A DNA stretch of 64,000 nt, taken from the NCBI RefSeq assembly GCF_024295805.1, contig NZ_JANCLX010000003.1, positions 367,597 through 431,596 on the forward strand. The letters are read 5' to 3'. This DNA is from Streptomyces cucumeris. Its GTDB lineage: Bacteria; Actinomycetota; Actinomycetes; Streptomycetales; Streptomycetaceae. This document shows, in pieces, positions 10,287 through 19,629 of the stretch. The notes below the pieces were generated by a model that worked only from the letters and a program-made list of their open reading frames with translations, was not told the origin of the DNA and made no database searches. Both the position numbers and the translations under genes were made by a program. Numbering within the stretch: position 1 is the first letter of the stretch; each line of letters begins with the position of its first letter.

Positions 10287-11171
10287 TCATGGCATCCGCC
10301 CGGCGCTGAGGTCCGTCGCCGACCAGCTCCCCAGCAGCCGCAACGCCTGCGCGGAGGGACTGCCGGGTTCGGCGGTGTAGAGGTAGAGGGCCTGGTCCGG
10401 GTCGTCCGGCAGCGTGAGTGATTCGTATTCCAGGGCCAGTTCACCGACGAGGGGGTGGCGGTAGCGCTTGGTGCCGTGGGTGTACGCGAACACATCGTGG
10501 TCGGCCCACCACCGGCGGAAGTCCTCGTCGTGCACGGACAACTCGCCCACCAGCTCGGTCAGCCGGGAGTCGTGCGGATGGCGCCCGGCGTACAGGCGCA
10601 GGGCCGCCACCGTGCCACGGGCTGCGGTCTGCCAGTCGGCGATCAGACCGTGGGCGGCGGGGTCGAGGAAGAGGAACCGGGCGAGGTTGCGGTCACGGTG
10701 CGGCAGTGCGTCGAAGTCGGTGTACAGCGCCTTGGCGAGGGGGTTGGCGGCGAGCACGTCCAGCCGGTGCCCCATGATCATCGCAGGGGTGTCGGTCAGG
10801 GAGTCGAGGAGCCGCAGAAGCCCGGGGCGCACCCGCTGCGGCGGCACGGGGCGGCGGCGGGCCGGACCCGGCTTCGGGCGGGCCAGATCGAAGAGATGGG
10901 CCCGCTCGGCCCGGTCCAGGCGAAGCGCACGCGCCACGGCGTCCAGCACCGACGCCGAGACGTTCGGATTGCGTCCGCGCTCCAGGCGTATGTAGTAGTC
11001 GACGCTGATTCCGGCCATTCGCGCCACCTCTTCGCGGCGCAGCCCCGGCACCCGGCGCCGCCCGGTTTCGCCCGGGCCAAGACCGGCCTCGGCCGGGCTG
11101 ATCCGGGACCTGCGCGACCGCAGGAAGTCGCGCAGCTCACCGTTGGGCTCGCGCCCCGCTGACGTGCTCAT
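10287..11171 (-). CDS. XRE-family transcriptional regulator with MmyB-like ligand domain
   Basis: 294 aa. The N-terminus has the typical actinobacterial sequence LRDFLRSRRSRISP followed by RRVPGLRREEVARMAGISVDYYIRLERGR, an XRE helix-turn-helix. The rest (from about residue 105) is the MmyB-like ligand-binding domain with the MIMGHRLDVLAANPLAKAL and RDFRRWWADHDV type signatures. These regulators usually control a divergent oxidoreductase, and here the SDR gene at 11330 is divergent, 158 bp away. The ATG at 11171 is chosen because the conserved family start is MST...GELRDFLRSRR; longer in-frame starts run into the intergenic region. Confidence 0.9.
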   Translation of the reverse strand: MSTSAGREPNGELRDFLRSRRSRISPAEAGLGPGETGRRRVPGLRREEVARMAGISVDYYIRLERGRNPNVSASVLDAVARALRLDRAERAHLFDLARPKPGPARRRPVPPQRVRPGLLRLLDSLTDTPAMIMGHRLDVLAANPLAKALYTDFDALPHRDRNLARFLFLDPAAHGLIADWQTAARGTVAALRLYAGRHPHDSRLTELVGELSVHDEDFRRWWADHDVFAYTHGTKRYRHPLVGELALEYESLTLPDDPDQALYLYTAEPGSPSAQALRLLGSWSATDLSAGRMP

Positions 11172-11259
11172 CGTTCCAGGATAGGACGGGGTGCGGCCGC
11201 CACCGGGTGGCGAAGGGGGGTCTGCCGGACCCCCGGTGGGCCCTCCCTCCGCTGCCGGT

Positions 11260-11280
11260 ACCCGGCGCCCTTCGCCGGGT
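11260..11280. promoter_or_regulatory. Inverted repeat in the XRE/SDR divergent promoter
   Basis: A perfect 8-bp inverted repeat (ACCCGGCG, 5-nt spacer, CGCCGGGT) lies 50 bp before the SDR start. Its place suggests an operator for the neighbouring XRE regulator, although GC-rich repeats of this size also arise by chance. Confidence 0.4.
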
Positions 11281-11329
11281 GGTGTTCTGGAGACGGCCCA
11301 CCCTTCCACCCGTCTTATGAGGGATCACC

Positions 11330-12052
11330 ATGTCCAAGCCCCTGATCGTCATCACCGGTGCCAGCTCCGGTATCGGCGCGGCCACCGCCCGTCTCCTCTC
11401 CGCCGAGGGACACCCGCTGCTCCTCCTCGCCCGGCGGCTGGAGAAGCTGCGGGAACTCGGCCTGCCCGACACCCTGTGCCGCAAGGTCGACATCACCGAC
11501 CGGACCGCGCTCGAAGCGGCGGTACAGGAGGCCGAGGAACGGTTCGGACCGGCCGACGCCATCGTCAACAACGCCGGGGCCATGCTCCTGGGCCGGCTCG
11601 CCGACCAGCCCGCCGAGGAGTGGGACCGGATGATCGACCTGAACGTCAAGGGCGTGCTGTACGGCGTCCGCGCGGTCCTGCCCGGCATGCTCGCCCGTGG
11701 CAACGGCACGATCATCAACGTCAGCTCCATCGCCGGCCGCAAGACCTTCCCGAACCACACCGCCTACGTGGGCACCAAGTTCGCCGTCCATGGCATGTCG
11801 GAGAACCTGCGCGAGGAGGTCGCCTCCCGGGGTGTCCGTGTGGTGACCATCGCCCCCGGCGCCGTGGAGACCGAGCTGCTCTCGCACACCAGCGACGAGC
11901 AGATCCGGACGGATTACGAGGCGTGGAAGGAGTCCGCGGGCGGCGCCCTGGACCCGCGGGCCGTGGCGGAGGCGATCGGCTACGCCTATCGGCAGCCGCG
12001 GAACGTCACCATCCGCGAGATCGTCCTCGCCGCCACCGGCCAGGAAGCATGA
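11330..12052 (+). CDS. Short-chain dehydrogenase/reductase (classical SDR)
   Basis: 240 aa, the usual classical SDR length. It shows the NAD(P) motif TGASSGIG at residues 10-17, NNAG near 81-84, the catalytic Ser in INVSSIAG and the catalytic YVGTK (YxxxK). NADP preference is suggested by the arginines after beta-2 (LARRLEKL). The substrate is unknown; similar proteins are annotated as NADP-dependent oxidoreductases of the YdfG type. It is divergent from the XRE regulator, which probably represses it. GAGGGATC provides a ribosome site just before the ATG. It ends in a hairpin terminator. Confidence 0.92.
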   Translation: MSKPLIVITGASSGIGAATARLLSAEGHPLLLLARRLEKLRELGLPDTLCRKVDITDRTALEAAVQEAEERFGPADAIVNNAGAMLLGRLADQPAEEWDRMIDLNVKGVLYGVRAVLPGMLARGNGTIINVSSIAGRKTFPNHTAYVGTKFAVHGMSENLREEVASRGVRVVTIAPGAVETELLSHTSDEQIRTDYEAWKESAGGALDPRAVAEAIGYAYRQPRNVTIREIVLAATGQEA

Positions 12053-12059
12053 CCTGGTC

Positions 12060-12081
12060 GCGCCCGGGAGGGGCCGGGCGC
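12060..12081 (+). terminator. Hairpin after the SDR gene
   Basis: An 8-bp perfect stem (GCGCCCGG with CCGGGCGC, six-base loop) begins 8 bp after the SDR stop. No U-run follows, as is usual in Streptomyces. Confidence 0.6.
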
Positions 12082-12119
12082 GGCGGGCGCTCGAGCCGGA
12101 CTCAAGCCATGCGGTCGTC

Positions 12120-12603
12120 GATCAAAAAATGCAGTTTCAATGTTTGACCACAAATTACACACATCCTCTCTTCATACTGGCCCTGATGGTCTAGATTGAC
12201 CGTGCTTCAGCTGTTCGGGCACGAGGCGACCAGTAATGATCTGTACGTCCGGCACCACGGCAAGACAGCAATCGCACCCTCCGCGCCCGGCGTGGGGGTG
12301 ATCAGTTCTTGGGGCCCGAGAGGGGGCCCCGGGTGTGGGGAGCACCCGGGGCAGAGACGGGTTCCCGCGTACCTCGAGAGCCTGGCAGGGCATGCGCACC
12401 GCTGCCGCCAGGGTGGGTTGTTCACATCAGCACTGCATCAGCCGGTACGTCGTGCGCGGGAGGCGGGGGCCTCCCGGCGAGAGGAACAGTGCGCGGGGGG
12501 CGGGGGCCTCCCGAGGGGAGGAACGGTCGGGAGGCGGGGGCCTCCCGGGGGGAGGAACAGTGTTAGGCGAACACGTCGAACCACTGGGGACCTGGGGGGT
12601 TCT
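12120..12603 (+). promoter_or_regulatory. AT-rich promoter region and long structured leader of the EPS operon
   Basis: About 480 bp separate the SDR gene from the first EPS gene. The first 80 bp are strikingly AT-rich for this genome and hold promoter-like TTGACC sequences at 12144 and 12195, but no clear matching -10. The rest can fold strongly: hairpin 1 (12311-12317 with 12324-12330), hairpin 2 (12327-12335 with 12343-12351), which shares four bases with hairpin 1 and so excludes it, hairpin 3 (12381-12392 with 12403-12412), then three small hairpins in the tandem repeat. Overlapping alternative hairpins before an operon suggest attenuation or a ligand-sensing leader. I could not match it to a known riboswitch class. 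Confidence 0.5.
12452..12559 (+). repeat. Three-copy tandem repeat, each unit with a hairpin and a GGAGG-like site
   Basis: Units lie at 12452-12488, 12489-12525 and 12526-12559 (37, 37 and 34 nt). Each contains GGGAGGC, a GGGG loop and GCCTCCC, then an (A/G)GAGGAAC box. In unit 2 the first arm is GGGGGGC, which turns one A-T pair into a G-U wobble and so keeps the stem in RNA. The array ends 45 bp before the start of the first EPS gene. Units 1 and 3 are followed at once by GTG codons that open very short reading frames. Confidence 0.75.
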
Positions 12604-12622
12604 GTGCGGCGAGGGGGATTAG
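12560..12622 (+). CDS. Possible 20-aa leader peptide with a TTA second codon
   Basis: The GTG at 12560 follows GGGGGGAGGAACA of the third repeat, an excellent ribosome site. It opens a 20-codon frame (VLGEHVEPLGTWGVLCGEGD) ending in TAG at 12620-12622, 19 bases inside the next gene. The second codon is TTA, the rare Leu codon read by the bldA tRNA in Streptomyces. If translated, it could couple translation of the first EPS gene to bldA. Support is only the ribosome site, the position and the codon; short frames are common in GC-rich DNA. Confidence 0.3.
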   Translation: MLGEHVEPLGTWGVLCGEGD

Positions 12623-14082
12623 TCAGCCCGTTTCCGCCGGCGCGCGGGCGTCCGGCGGACGGGGCAATCAGCCAGCCCGCGATCGACTGGGAGCATCGGT
12701 ACCGCCGTACCGTGATCACCAGCGACACCGTGGCCACCGCCATCGTGGTGGCGGCGATCGGCAACTTCTTCGGGGCCCGGGACGCGGCCAACTGGCATGA
12801 GAAGTGGGGAATCCTCGCGTTCGGCACCGAACTGCTGGTGCTGGGGGCGCTTGCGGTGAGCCGGTCCTGGGCTCCGGCCGTACTCGGCCAGGGCGCGGAG
12901 GAGTTCCGCCGGCTCGGACGCTCACTGTTCACGGCGACCGTCGTACTGGCACTCGGCGGTATCGCCCTGACCTCGCGCAACATCAAGCTCTGGATCTTCG
13001 TCGCGATCCCCGCGATCGCGCTCGTCACCATGACCGCGCGGTATCTGCTGCGCCTGTGGCTGCATAAACAGCGGAAGGAAGGCCAGTGTCTGCGACCGGT
13101 GCTCGCCGCCGGGAGCGTGGCCACCGTGCACGACCTGATCACCCGGACCCGTAAGTTCCCGCACCTCGGCTGGCGCGTGGACGCGGTGTGCACGACGGAC
13201 GGTCTCGGGCCCGACGGTGACCGGCTGGACGGTGTGCCGGTCGTCGGCCGACTGGCGGATGTCGCGGGCCATGTCCGCCGCAACGGCTACCGGGTCGTCG
13301 CGGTCACCCCGGATCCGCACTGGTCACCGGACCGGCTGCAACGGCTCGCCTGGAATCTCGAGGGCAGCGAGGCCGAGATGGTCGTGGCCCCCGTGCTGAT
13401 GGAAGTGGCCGGCCCGCGGCTGCATATCGACGCGGTGCTCGGGATCCCGCTGCTGCGGGTCAGCATGCCCACCTTCACCGGGGGCCGCCGGGCGGTCAAA
13501 GGGGTCGTCGACCGGGTCGGCGCGGCGGTCCTGCTGATGCTGTTCGCGCCGCTGATGGTGCTCGTCGGGCTGCTCGTACTGATGGACAGCCGGGGCGGGG
13601 CGTTCTACCGCCAGCGCAGGGTCGGCAAGGACGGCCGCGAGTTCACCATTCTCAAGTTCCGCACCATGGTCACCGGGGCCCACGACGCACGTGGCGAACT
13701 GGCCGACCTCAACGAGGGCGCGGGGCTGCTGTTCAAGGTCCGCCGGGATCCACGGGTGACCCGGGTGGGAGCGGTGCTGCGCCGGTACTCGCTCGACGAG
13801 CTCCCGCAGCTCTTCAACGTGCTCACCGGATCGATGTCGCTCGTCGGCCCGCGGCCGCCGCTGCCGGAGGAATCCGCCGCCTACGGCCCGGACATCCGGC
13901 GGCGGCTGCTGGTCAAACCCGGGCTCACCGGCCTGTGGCAGATCAGCGGGCGCAGCGACCTGCCGTGGGAGGAGGCGGTCCGCCTCGACCTGCGGTACGT
14001 GGAGGACTGGTCGCTCGCCCTGGACACAGTGATCTTGTGGAAGACGCTTCGTGCGGTGCTCCACGGACAGGGGGCGTACTGA
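12604..14082 (+). CDS. Exopolysaccharide priming sugar transferase (polyprenyl-phosphate glycosylphosphotransferase)
   Basis: 492 aa. It transfers a sugar-1-phosphate from a nucleotide sugar to undecaprenyl phosphate, the first step of repeat-unit assembly at the membrane. Four N-terminal membrane helices (residues ~40-155) are followed by a CoA-binding-like domain and the bacterial sugar transferase domain: a further helix (AAVLLMLFAPLMVLVGLLVLMD), then FYRQRRVGKDGREFTILKFRTMV, RRYSLDELPQLFNVLTG, SLVGPRPPLPEE and KPGLTGLWQISGRS. The start is uncertain: GTG 12604 has GGGGGG just upstream and gives a normal length, while the frame is open to 12196. With this start codon 6 is TTA (12619), a possible bldA dependence. 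First gene of the EPS operon. Confidence 0.9.
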   Translation: MRRGGLVSPFPPARGRPADGAISQPAIDWEHRYRRTVITSDTVATAIVVAAIGNFFGARDAANWHEKWGILAFGTELLVLGALAVSRSWAPAVLGQGAEEFRRLGRSLFTATVVLALGGIALTSRNIKLWIFVAIPAIALVTMTARYLLRLWLHKQRKEGQCLRPVLAAGSVATVHDLITRTRKFPHLGWRVDAVCTTDGLGPDGDRLDGVPVVGRLADVAGHVRRNGYRVVAVTPDPHWSPDRLQRLAWNLEGSEAEMVVAPVLMEVAGPRLHIDAVLGIPLLRVSMPTFTGGRRAVKGVVDRVGAAVLLMLFAPLMVLVGLLVLMDSRGGAFYRQRRVGKDGREFTILKFRTMVTGAHDARGELADLNEGAGLLFKVRRDPRVTRVGAVLRRYSLDELPQLFNVLTGSMSLVGPRPPLPEESAAYGPDIRRRLLVKPGLTGLWQISGRSDLPWEEAVRLDLRYVEDWSLALDTVILWKTLRAVLHGQGAY

Positions 14083-14155
14083 TGCGCGGAGGCCGTCGTC
14101 CGGCCGACGCGGGGACCGCAGGCCACAAGGGTCTGCCGTGGGGGAGGAACGCGTC

Positions 14156-15470
<1,315 letters not shown>

Positions 15471-15481
<11 letters not shown>

Positions 15482-16709
15482 CGCAGTCAGCGGTGACGGG
15501 TCGGGCCGGCGTGCGCTGATCCTGGTGGAGAACCTGTCGGTGCCCTTCGACCGGCGGGTGTGGCAGGAGTGCACGACGCTGCGCGACGCGGGCTGGGAGG
15601 TCCACGTCATCTGTCCCCGGGGCGAGAAGCGGGACACGGAGCCGGAGGCGTTGATCGAGGGGGTGCGGATCCACCGCTACCCGCTGCGCGCGGCCACCGG
15701 AGGACCGGCCGGCTACCTGCGGGAGTACGGATCGGCGCTGTGGCATACGGCCCGGCTGGCCCGCAAGGTCGGCCCGGTCCATGTGGTCCATGCCTGCAAC
15801 CCGCCCGACCTGCTGTTCCTGGCGGCACGGTGGCTCAGGCAGCGCGGCGCGCGGTTCGTCTTCGACCAGCACGACCTGGTGCCGGAGCTGTACCTGTCCC
15901 GGTTCGACCGCGGCAAGGACCTGCTCTACCGCGCCGTGTGCGCGCTGGAGCGGCGGACCTACCGGGCCGCGGACATCGTGCTGGCCACGAACGAGAGCTA
16001 CCGGGACGTCGCGGTGCGCCGTGGCGGAAAGCGCCCGGAGGATGTGTTCGTGGTGCGCAGCGCACCCGCGATCGAACGGTTCCAACCGGTGCCGCCTGAG
16101 GAGGAGTTGAAGCGCGGCAAGCCCCATCTGCTGTGCTACCTCGGCGTCATGGGCCCTCAGGACGGAGTCGACTACGCCTTGCGGGCCCTGGCGAAGCTGC
16201 GCGACGAGCTCGGACGGACCGACTGGCACGCGGTGTTCGTCGGCTCCGGCGACGCCTTCGACGCGATGGTGGCGCTGTCGCGGCGGCTCGGGCTCTCGGA
16301 GCAGGTGCAGTTCACCGGGCGTGTTCCGGACGCCGACCTGGTGCGCTACCTGTCGACCGCGGATGTCTGTCTCTCCCCCGACCCGCGCAATCCGCTCAAC
16401 GACGTGTCGACCATGAACAAGGTCCTGGAGTACATGGCGATGGGCCGGCCGATCGTCTCGTTCGACCTGAAGGAGGCGCGTGTCTCGGCCGGTGAGGCCG
16501 CCGTTTACGCGGCCGCCGACGACGAGGCCGAGTTCGCCGGGCTCATCGCCGGGCTGCTCGACGATCCGGAGAAGCGGGCCCGGATGGGCAAGATCGGCCA
16601 GGAGCGGATCGGCGGTCAGCTCTCCTGGCGGAACTCGCAGGCGTCGCTGCTCGCCGCCTACGCCGCCGCCTGCGGCCCCTACCGTTCAGGGAAGAGGCAG
16701 CGCAGTTGA
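15471..16709 (+). CDS. Glycosyltransferase family 4
   Basis: 412 aa with the two-domain GT-B plan: N-terminal acceptor half beginning LILVENLSVPFDRRVWQECTTL, and C-terminal donor half with LGVMGPQDGVDYALRAL, VFVGSG, FTGRVPDADLVRYLSTADVCLSPD and NKVLEYMAMGRPIVSFDL (the EX7E-like region). It adds a sugar to the lipid-linked repeat unit on the cytoplasmic face. The TTG at 15471 is chosen because it overlaps the previous stop and gives a standard length; the frame also opens at ATG 15390 inside the dehydrogenase gene. It overlaps the next gene by 4 bp (TTGA). Confidence 0.88.
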
Positions 16710-18103
16710 GTGAGGACGCAATACGCCTGGTCACGATCGGGCGGATCATCCGTCGGCGGTGGCGGCTGCTCACCATCCTCGCCCTGCTGGGCGCGCTCGT
16801 CGGCTACGGCACCTCCTTGCTGTTCCCGCCGCGCTACACCACGTCGGCGTCGGTACTGCTGCCAGGGGCGTGGGAGGAGCGCGAGCTGCTGACCCAGGCG
16901 GAGATCGCGACCAGTTCGGTGGTGCTCGACCGCGCGGCGGCCTCGCTCGGCTGGAGCGGGGTCGGCGGCGGCGAGCTGCGGGACCGGGTGAGCGCCCGGG
17001 CCGCCGAGGGGAACATCATCAAGATCTCGGGCACGGCCGAGACCCCGGAACGCGCACAGCGCCTCTCCGACCAGGTGGTCCAGCAGTTCGTCAGCTTCGC
17101 CGCGCGGCTGGTGGGCGATGACACCGACGCCGACGCGGCGACCGGGCCCGAGGCACTGCGGCAGATGGTGGTGAAGACCAGCCGCCGCATCACCGAGCTG
17201 GCCGACGCCGCCGATCCGGGGCGGACCGTGGAGGGTGTGCAGGCCCGCACCGAGCTCGAGAAGCTGCGCACCACGCTCCAGGAAGCCATGAAGAAGCTGG
17301 ACGACGCCGACCCGGCGGCCGACAGGGCGAGCCTGGTCGTCATGGGTCCGGCGGCCCCGCCGGACGGCGAAGCGCCGCCGACCAGGATCCAACTCATCGT
17401 CGGCGGAGCGCTGTTGTTCTTCGTGTTCGCGGTCATCGGCCATCTCGCCGCCGCACGGGCCGGCCGCCGGCTGCGCACCGAACCGGAGATCGCCGCGGCC
17501 CTGGGCTCGACGCTGCTGGGTACCGTCGACGTACCCGGTGATCGGCGCGCGTACCGGCCGGAAGGCCGTGGCGCACGGGACCGGATCCGCCGGCTGCTGG
17601 GCACCGACGTCCGGTGGGATCTGCCGGTCCCGCGGACCTCCGGCGACGAGGCCGGCCGGCAGATCCGCTACCGGCGGGTGTGCACCCGCCTCCGGGACCA
17701 ACTGCCCACCTCCCGAAGGCTGCTGGTCGTCGTCCCGGACGGCGACGAGATCGCCCGCCGGGCCGCCGGGCAGCTCGTCGCCGAGGCCGGGAGCGACACT
17801 TCCCCGGCCGCTTCGGGCGGGGGATTCCCCGTGCTGCGGATGGTGGGGGTCTCGGTGTCCCAGCCGATGGTGCCGGACCGTGGCGAGGAGTCCGGTGCCC
17901 TGGTCGTGGTCAGCGCGGGGAGCTGGACCGCGGGGGAGCTCTCCGGTGTCGCCGAGGCGTGTGCGGACGCCAAGCACGAGGTCGTCGGCATCGTCCTCGC
18001 CGGTACGGTCCGGGCCCGTCCCAAGCGGTCCGCCGGACACCGCCGGGGAACCGCCGCTCCGGCACTCGCGGTGGGCGACGGCGCGACGGGAGGTTCAGGG
18101 TGA
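16706..18103 (+). CDS. Wzz/capsular polysaccharide co-polymerase-like protein with a decayed nucleotide-binding domain
   Basis: 465 aa. Two membrane helices (about 21-39 and 229-249) flank an extracytoplasmic domain, the layout of polysaccharide co-polymerases that set chain length. After the second helix lies a stretch that still resembles the kinase fold of Wzc/CpsD (RRLLVVVPDGDEIARRAAGQLV, then ALVVVSAGSW and EVVGIVLAG), but where a P-loop GxGKS should be it reads PDGDEIAR. It therefore cannot bind ATP in the normal way. The TTG start overlaps the preceding gene by 4 bp, and the stop overlaps the next Wzz-like gene by 4 bp. Confidence 0.82.
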   Translation: MSEDAIRLVTIGRIIRRRWRLLTILALLGALVGYGTSLLFPPRYTTSASVLLPGAWEERELLTQAEIATSSVVLDRAAASLGWSGVGGGELRDRVSARAAEGNIIKISGTAETPERAQRLSDQVVQQFVSFAARLVGDDTDADAATGPEALRQMVVKTSRRITELADAADPGRTVEGVQARTELEKLRTTLQEAMKKLDDADPAADRASLVVMGPAAPPDGEAPPTRIQLIVGGALLFFVFAVIGHLAAARAGRRLRTEPEIAAALGSTLLGTVDVPGDRRAYRPEGRGARDRIRRLLGTDVRWDLPVPRTSGDEAGRQIRYRRVCTRLRDQLPTSRRLLVVVPDGDEIARRAAGQLVAEAGSDTSPAASGGGFPVLRMVGVSVSQPMVPDRGEESGALVVVSAGSWTAGELSGVAEACADAKHEVVGIVLAGTVRARPKRSAGHRRGTAAPALAVGDGATGGSG

Positions 18104-19626
18104 CCACGCATACGACTCCGGAGTCGCCGGCCGCCGCTCCGCTGCTGGATCTGCAGGCACTGGTGGTGGCGGTGCGCAGACGCCGCCGTCTGTGGTGCTC
18201 CATGGCGCTGCTGGGGCTGCTCGTCGGCGCGGCGATGGCGGTCCTGATGCCGCCGGCGCCGACCGCGGTGACCAAGGTGCTGGTCGCGCATCAGGAGGAC
18301 CAGCCGAATGACACCGGAACGCTGATCCGCACCGATGTCGAGCTGCTGGGGACCACACGGATCGCCGGGAAGGCCCTGCAGGCCCTCGGCTCCCCCGGGA
18401 ACCCCGAAGACTTCATGCAGGACTACCGGGGCACCGGTCTGACCAACAACCTGCTGCAGATCGATGTGACGGGTGACAGCGACGCGGAAGCGGTGGCCCG
18501 TGCCAAGGCACTGGCCGACACGTTCGTCGCGGACCATGTGAAGCGGATGCGGGAGACCGCGAAGGCCGAGTCCAAGGCCCTGCTCGACCAGCGTGACCGG
18601 ATGCGGAACGAGCTCGACAAGGTCAACAAGGCGATCGGGGACCGGTCGCCGGAGAGCGGCCCGGAAGCGTCGGCGAGCATCGAGTCGCTCTACGCCCGCC
18701 GGGCGGAACTCAACTCGCGGATCGCCGACTTCGACCAGCGCGCCGAGGAGGCGCGCATCGGTACGCCCAAGCTGGTCGCCGGCACACAGATCGTGGACGC
18801 CCCGCACGCGGTGCGGCACTCCCTGCCCAAGGCCGCGGTCACCAACGCCGTGATCGGGCTGGTCCTCGGGCTGGTCCTCGGGCTCGCGGTGGCCGCGGTC
18901 GGCGCGGTGGTGGCGGACCGCCCCGTGCTGCGCCGGGAGATCGCGGCGAACCTGGGCGCCTCGGTCATCGCGGAGCTGCGCCGGGTGTCCCGCAGGCCGG
19001 GCAGACCGTGGCAGCGCCGGCGGACCCGGGCGACACACGAGCGGCTCATCACGACCCTGGCCCGGACCGTACGCGGCTCCACGGAGACGGTGTCGCTGCT
19101 GGAACTGGGCTGTGCGCGCACTGCGAGTCTGATCGCCGTGGACCTCGCCGGGGCACTGGCGGCGGACGGGCCGGTGGTCATCGTCGACGGTCTGCCGGGT
19201 CCGCAGCTCGCCAACTGCCGCCGGAAGCCGGGAGATCCGGAGGTGATCGGCGGCGAGCGTGCCGCGACCGTACCGCGCCAGGCGCGCAAGCTCGGCGTCG
19301 GCTCGGTGGCGCCCGGTACGGCGTGGACCGATCTGCAGTACCTCGGCGGCCAGACCGTGCTGGTCGTGCGGGCCGGGCACGGCAGCGCCGCATGGCTGCA
19401 CACCGTGGCGCGGCAACTCGCCGACCAGCGCATTCCGGTGATCGGTGTGGTGCTGATCGATCCCGATCCGCGGGACCGGACCGACGGCACGCTGTGGGAC
19501 GGGCTGCATATCGCGCTGCGGGGCCAGAGCGAGCGGCTGGCCCGGCAGAACGGGATGGGCCAGCTGCGGACCGAGCGGCCGATATGGGCCGCACGGGTCC
19601 CGGCCAACGACCAGGAGGCGCGGTAG
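18100..19626 (+). CDS. Second Wzz-like co-polymerase with a BY-kinase-like pseudokinase domain
   Basis: 508 aa. Helices near 32-50 and 247-272 surround a coiled-coil-rich periplasmic-type domain (ADHVKRMRETAKAESKALLDQRDRM). The cytoplasmic part keeps the outline of a bacterial tyrosine kinase: RLITTLARTV, a Walker A'-like VVIVDG, then GQTVLVVRAGHGSAAWLHTV and IPVIGVVLIDPD. The Walker A site is replaced by ELGCARTAS and there is no C-terminal tyrosine cluster. I infer a catalytically dead regulator of polymerisation. GTG start by a 4-bp GTGA overlap with the first Wzz-like gene; the two probably work as a pair. Confidence 0.82.
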   Translation: MTTHTTPESPAAAPLLDLQALVVAVRRRRRLWCSMALLGLLVGAAMAVLMPPAPTAVTKVLVAHQEDQPNDTGTLIRTDVELLGTTRIAGKALQALGSPGNPEDFMQDYRGTGLTNNLLQIDVTGDSDAEAVARAKALADTFVADHVKRMRETAKAESKALLDQRDRMRNELDKVNKAIGDRSPESGPEASASIESLYARRAELNSRIADFDQRAEEARIGTPKLVAGTQIVDAPHAVRHSLPKAAVTNAVIGLVLGLVLGLAVAAVGAVVADRPVLRREIAANLGASVIAELRRVSRRPGRPWQRRRTRATHERLITTLARTVRGSTETVSLLELGCARTASLIAVDLAGALAADGPVVIVDGLPGPQLANCRRKPGDPEVIGGERAATVPRQARKLGVGSVAPGTAWTDLQYLGGQTVLVVRAGHGSAAWLHTVARQLADQRIPVIGVVLIDPDPRDRTDGTLWDGLHIALRGQSERLARQNGMGQLRTERPIWAARVPANDQEAR

Positions 19627-19629
19627 GAC

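Noticed and set aside
12301..12430. ydaO-type (c-di-AMP) or c-di-GMP riboswitch in the leader
   Set aside because: None of the conserved core sequences of these classes was recognised, although the placement would fit.
12452..12559. CRISPR array
   Set aside because: Units are directly adjacent without spacers and number only three; no cas genes are in the window.
12196..12603. N-terminal extension of the sugar transferase to TTG 12196
   Set aside because: The extra 136 residues are Gly/Arg-rich, run through the hairpins and tandem repeats, and exceed family length; a non-coding leader explains the region better. The first part looks slightly protein-like, so it is not fully excluded.
17614..18099. 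Upstream extension of the second Wzz-like gene
   Set aside because: It overlaps the first Wzz-like gene in another frame; the GTG at 18100 with the 4-bp overlap agrees with the operon pattern and family length.
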